A DNA stretch of 23,229 nucleotides from a virus, in IMG/VR virus record IMGVR_UViG_3300046733_001420, positions 1 through 23,229 of that record, one strand, 5' to 3'. Shown here piece after piece: positions 21,466 to 23,229 of this stretch. The position numbers and the translations under genes are program-made. The notes beneath the pieces are model-generated. The model made no database searches. It was not told the DNA's origin and was given only the letters and a program-made list of their open reading frames with translations. Every line of letters starts with the position of its first letter. Position 1 is the stretch's first letter.

Positions 21466-21475
21466 TTCGTATATT
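21466..21475 (+). promoter_or_regulatory. Phage promoter-like motif TTCGTATATT after the ligase
   Basis: An exact motif copy in the 77-base gap between the ligase and the next gene, 42 bases before the ATG at 21518. It is followed immediately by a short TAGATAAA tandem repeat rather than the five-base spacer plus CTAAATAA seen elsewhere. Confidence 0.6.
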
Positions 21476-21511
21476 TAGATAAATAGATAAATAGATAAAT
21501 AAATAAATAAA
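21476..21511 (+). repeat. TAGATAAA / TAAA tandem repeat in a 5' leader
   Basis: Three perfect TAGATAAA units (21476-21499) run into three TAAA units (21500-21511), directly between the promoter-like motif and the AAAGGTTATATG start region. Repeats of this kind are prone to slippage and could change leader length. A similar AATAAATAAATAAAGG leader without the G-containing unit precedes the ligase. Confidence 0.8.
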
Positions 21512-21517
21512 GGTTAT

Positions 21518-21928
21518 ATGGATAAATTAATTGTTAAATTTGAAGGTAAAGAAGAACCAACAGTATATAATATTGTTACTTTTCTTAAAAATAAATCAAA
21601 ATTAAAAGAAGTATTATTTAGTAATGTTCAAGATTTGATTAGACACCCTTTAACTGAATGGCATGAAATAGTACATGCTGAAGTAAATCGTGGTGAAGGT
21701 GATAGTGAATCAAAACCATATGAATCCAAATATGAAAGAGAAAATATAGCATTACCTAAAGAAATGGCTAAGGAAATTGTTAAGGTAGCTACTTCACTTA
21801 AAGGTTGTACTATTAATTTTGTTGATAAATGTAATAAAGTATTAGATTTTGATTTACATGAAAAACTAAATAATAAATACGGATTTACAGGTGCTAAACG
21901 TTTATATAATATATTTAAATTAAATTAA
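21518..21928 (+). CDS. Hypothetical 136-aa protein
   Basis: Not recognised. The N-terminal part (MDKLIVKFEGKEEPTVYNI) looks beta-rich and the rest mostly helical, with a mid-protein acidic and Ser-rich stretch (NRGEGDSESKPYESKYERE, about residues 67-85) that is probably flexible. The C-terminal end includes FTGAKRLYNIFKLN. Two cysteines (CTINFVDKC) could be near each other. It is the first gene after the motif at 21466, and the next gene starts two bases after its stop. Low-complexity codon use (mostly A/T-ending) matches the neighbouring genes. Confidence 0.82.
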   Translation: MDKLIVKFEGKEEPTVYNIVTFLKNKSKLKEVLFSNVQDLIRHPLTEWHEIVHAEVNRGEGDSESKPYESKYERENIALPKEMAKEIVKVATSLKGCTINFVDKCNKVLDFDLHEKLNNKYGFTGAKRLYNIFKLN

Positions 21929-21930
21929 TT

Positions 21931-22314
21931 ATGGCTGAAAATAGAGGTAGACCAAGTGAAAATGTAGTTAAACTTACAAAATGGAATCTAGATACAGATG
22001 ATTCTATATGGAAATATGATATGGATAAGTCAACTAATGGTCCTTATTCAGTAGAACAAAAATTCCAAGCTGGGAATAAACCAGAAAAATTTAAAATTGA
22101 CCAAAAACCTTATGGTAAACATCCGGTTGTAATGGTATTTAAAACATCTAATCGTTCTAATGCTAAAACCAAAATTAAAGTATTTAATAAAAATATAGAT
22201 TATATTTTAAGTGCCAAAAAGTTACCTGGTGTACCTGAGAAGGCAGAAATAATTGATTTAGCTGTTGGTAAATCATTTATTAATAAGTATAAACAAAAAT
22301 ATAATTTAGCTTAA
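21931..22314 (+). CDS. Hypothetical 127-aa basic protein
   Basis: Not recognised. It starts MAENRGRPSENVVKL, where RGRPS resembles an AT-hook-like or signal-type element but is too short to call. The body is basic and mixed, with aromatic-rich DDSIWKYDMDKSTNGPYSVEQ and a C-terminal part containing KTKIKVFNKNIDYILSAKKLPG. It forms an operon with the preceding 136-aa gene (two-base gap). There is no membrane segment, cysteine pair or enzyme signature. Confidence 0.8.
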   Translation: MAENRGRPSENVVKLTKWNLDTDDSIWKYDMDKSTNGPYSVEQKFQAGNKPEKFKIDQKPYGKHPVVMVFKTSNRSNAKTKIKVFNKNIDYILSAKKLPGVPEKAEIIDLAVGKSFINKYKQKYNLA

Positions 22315-22316
22315 TC

Positions 22317-22326
22317 TTTATATATT
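22317..22326 (+). promoter_or_regulatory. Weak promoter-like element TTTATATATT
   Basis: An 8/10 match to the recurring motif at the start of the 43-base gap before 22358. It could be a weak promoter for the membrane protein gene, but simple A/T-rich sequence here makes chance likely. Confidence 0.2.
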
Positions 22327-22357
22327 TATAACAAAATATTAATCAATTAATTATCAA

Positions 22358-22660
22358 ATGAAAACAATTTTAATTATTTTAGTTTTATTAGTAGCAGCCG
22401 CTGCAGTATATTATTTCGGATTTTATAAAAAAGGAAAAATTAATGATCGTGATGGTGATTTTATTCCTGATGAGGTAGAAGATGCAGTTGAAGATGTTAA
22501 AGAAGTTGTTAAAGAAACTAAGCGTAGAGCTAAAGCTGTAAAAAAAGAACTTAAAGATGTTGCTAGTGCAGCTAAAGAAGTTATTAACCAAGCTGGTGAT
22601 GTAGCTGCTGCTGCAAAAGGAAAACCAAGACGAGGTAGAAAACCAAAAGCAAAAAAATAA
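22358..22660 (+). CDS. Membrane-anchored protein with EF-hand-like loop and basic tail
   Basis: A 100-aa protein in four parts. An N-terminal transmembrane segment covers residues 3-22 (TILIILVLLVAAAAVYYFGF). A calcium-loop-like DRDGDFIPDEVE (30-41) has Asp30, Asp32, Asp34, Ile36, Asp38 and Glu41, close to EF-hand or thrombospondin-type Ca2+ repeats. A long charged helix (42-75), likely a coiled coil, follows, then a basic end KPRRGRKPKAKK with an AT-hook-like RGRKP. The charge pattern predicts a single-pass membrane protein whose other domains share one side. Such proteins occur in Bacteroidota and some of their phages, from memory. Function unknown. Confidence 0.78.
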   Translation: MKTILIILVLLVAAAAVYYFGFYKKGKINDRDGDFIPDEVEDAVEDVKEVVKETKRRAKAVKKELKDVASAAKEVINQAGDVAAAAKGKPRRGRKPKAKK

Positions 22661-22663
22661 AAT

Positions 22664-23229
22664 ATGAGCAAATATAACTTAACAGATATTTTAGAACAGT
22701 ATAAAATCGGTTCAGGTTGGACTACAGATTTTGATTATGATGGGATGTTAAAGACCGGTTTAGGAACTAGTATTGATACTCCTATTGAAGTATTAAAGAA
22801 AATGTCTGATGACTTTGAGGATGTTAATTATCATAGAGAAAATAGCCATTTACAAGATGCTATTGACGCAATAGAAATTGGGGATATGAAGGAAGCTGAA
22901 GGTAGATTGAATGATTTTCATGTTGAAATTAGAAAAACCATTAAAGATCAAGGTATGGATATTGAGCCAACAGTAGGTAAATTTATGGCTTCTAAAATGG
23001 AAGAAGAAATGGCAGTATTCTCATCTGAAGAGGATGAAGATAAGTATATTGAAAAAATGACTAAAAAAACACTTGAAAAAGAAAAAGCTGCTAAAAAGAA
23101 AAAAGAAGTAGAAGAAGTATCTTCACGTGAAGGTTCTCGTATTGAAGGTTTACTTAGTATTCCTTTAAAAGCTAAATTCTTAGAAGCATTTCAAGATTTA
23201 TATTTTGATTTAGTTGAAGAAGATCCATT
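22664..23229 (+). CDS. Partial phage protein, runs off the right edge
   Basis: An ORF open from the ATG at 22664 to the last base (188 codons visible, no stop). The product starts MSKYNLTDILEQYKIGSG, has a middle DVNYHRENSHLQDAIDAIEIGDMKEA region that looks helical, a Lys/Glu-rich linker (KEKAAKKKKEVEEV) and a final IPLKAKFLEAFQDLYFDLVEEDP. Proteins with this start and the 'DVNYHRE.sHLxDAIeAI' segment occur, as I recall, in T4-like phages without an assigned function. It begins three bases after the membrane protein stop. Only the N-terminal portion can be judged. Confidence 0.8.
   Translation, partial: MSKYNLTDILEQYKIGSGWTTDFDYDGMLKTGLGTSIDTPIEVLKKMSDDFEDVNYHRENSHLQDAIDAIEIGDMKEAEGRLNDFHVEIRKTIKDQGMDIEPTVGKFMASKMEEEMAVFSSEEDEDKYIEKMTKKTLEKEKAAKKKKEVEEVSSREGSRIEGLLSIPLKAKFLEAFQDLYFDLVEEDP

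Noticed and set aside
1-23229. tRNA genes, CRISPR arrays, integrase or insertion sequences
   Set aside because: Reading for tRNA T-arms, regular direct repeats with spacers, tyrosine or serine recombinase motifs and transposase DDE patterns gave none; a tRNA scan would be more reliable than reading by eye.
1-23229. The window is a bacterial chromosome capsule locus with groESL
   Set aside because: The gp44/gp62-like pair, phage-type ligase, HNH and very small overlapping genes on one strand are typical of a tailed phage and not of a capsule locus; no ribosomal or housekeeping operon is present.

Overview
The window looks like part of the genome of a large tailed phage with T4-like replication genes, probably infecting a Bacteroidota (Flavobacteriia-like) host. 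The T4-like evidence is an RFC-type sliding-clamp-loader ATPase (gp44-like) followed by a gp62-like partner, a phage ATP-dependent DNA ligase, many small genes packed head to tail on one strand, and a phage lysozyme-like enzyme. The host inference rests on four points: a small protein resembling the Bacteroidota histone-H1/Hc1-like family; a GroES mobile loop of the Bacteroidota style; AT-rich sequence with A-rich leaders and few usable Shine-Dalgarno sites; and a short promoter-like motif rather than -35/-10 boxes. No integrase, transposon, tRNA or CRISPR array was seen. All supported genes are on the + strand, and the window ends inside a gene.

Layout. (1) 1-2546: a chaperonin operon with an unknown 106-aa protein, GroES, GroEL and an Hc1-like DNA-binding peptide. 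(2) 2548-6046: replication and nucleotide metabolism, with an unknown gene carrying a striking GNRA-tetraloop hairpin, the clamp loader pair separated by an 80-aa protein, a small unknown, an Nmad1/DUF1599-type protein, and a PD-(D/E)XK nuclease with four cysteines placed as in Cas4/AddB. (3) 6049-17200: an 11-kb sugar island containing a small ribbon-helix-helix protein, two GT4-type glycosyltransferases, a zinc ribbon protein, a GT2, a GT9, a UDP-sugar dehydrogenase without its C-terminal domain, a methyltransferase, a GT-D-like protein, an unassigned protein, an SDR sugar epimerase, a UDP-GlcNAc 2-epimerase-like enzyme and a DUF616/MUCI70-like transferase. (4) 17205-19752: a zinc ribbon protein, an HNH protein, very small basic proteins, a secreted or membrane-anchored lysozyme-like enzyme and an intrinsic terminator. 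(5) 19695-23229: a SWIM zinc finger protein, DNA ligase, unknown proteins, a membrane protein with an EF-hand-like loop and a truncated final gene.

Regulation. The motif TTCGTATATT (or a one-base variant) sits in nearly every gap that separates blocks: 34, 2548, 6049, 17205, 21466 and a weaker form at 19695. It is the best candidate for a phage promoter. By that reading the sugar island is one very long transcription unit, with one further exact copy inside the GT9 gene at 11247. Most other junctions are TAATG or ATGA overlaps, which implies translational coupling.

Most notable points: the promoter motif; the GNRA hairpin just after one promoter and ahead of the clamp loader; the large glycan cassette with an incomplete UDP-sugar dehydrogenase; the Cas4/AddB-like nuclease next to Nmad1; the terminator-shaped hairpin inside the lysozyme gene; and a gene that reads through a strong terminator.
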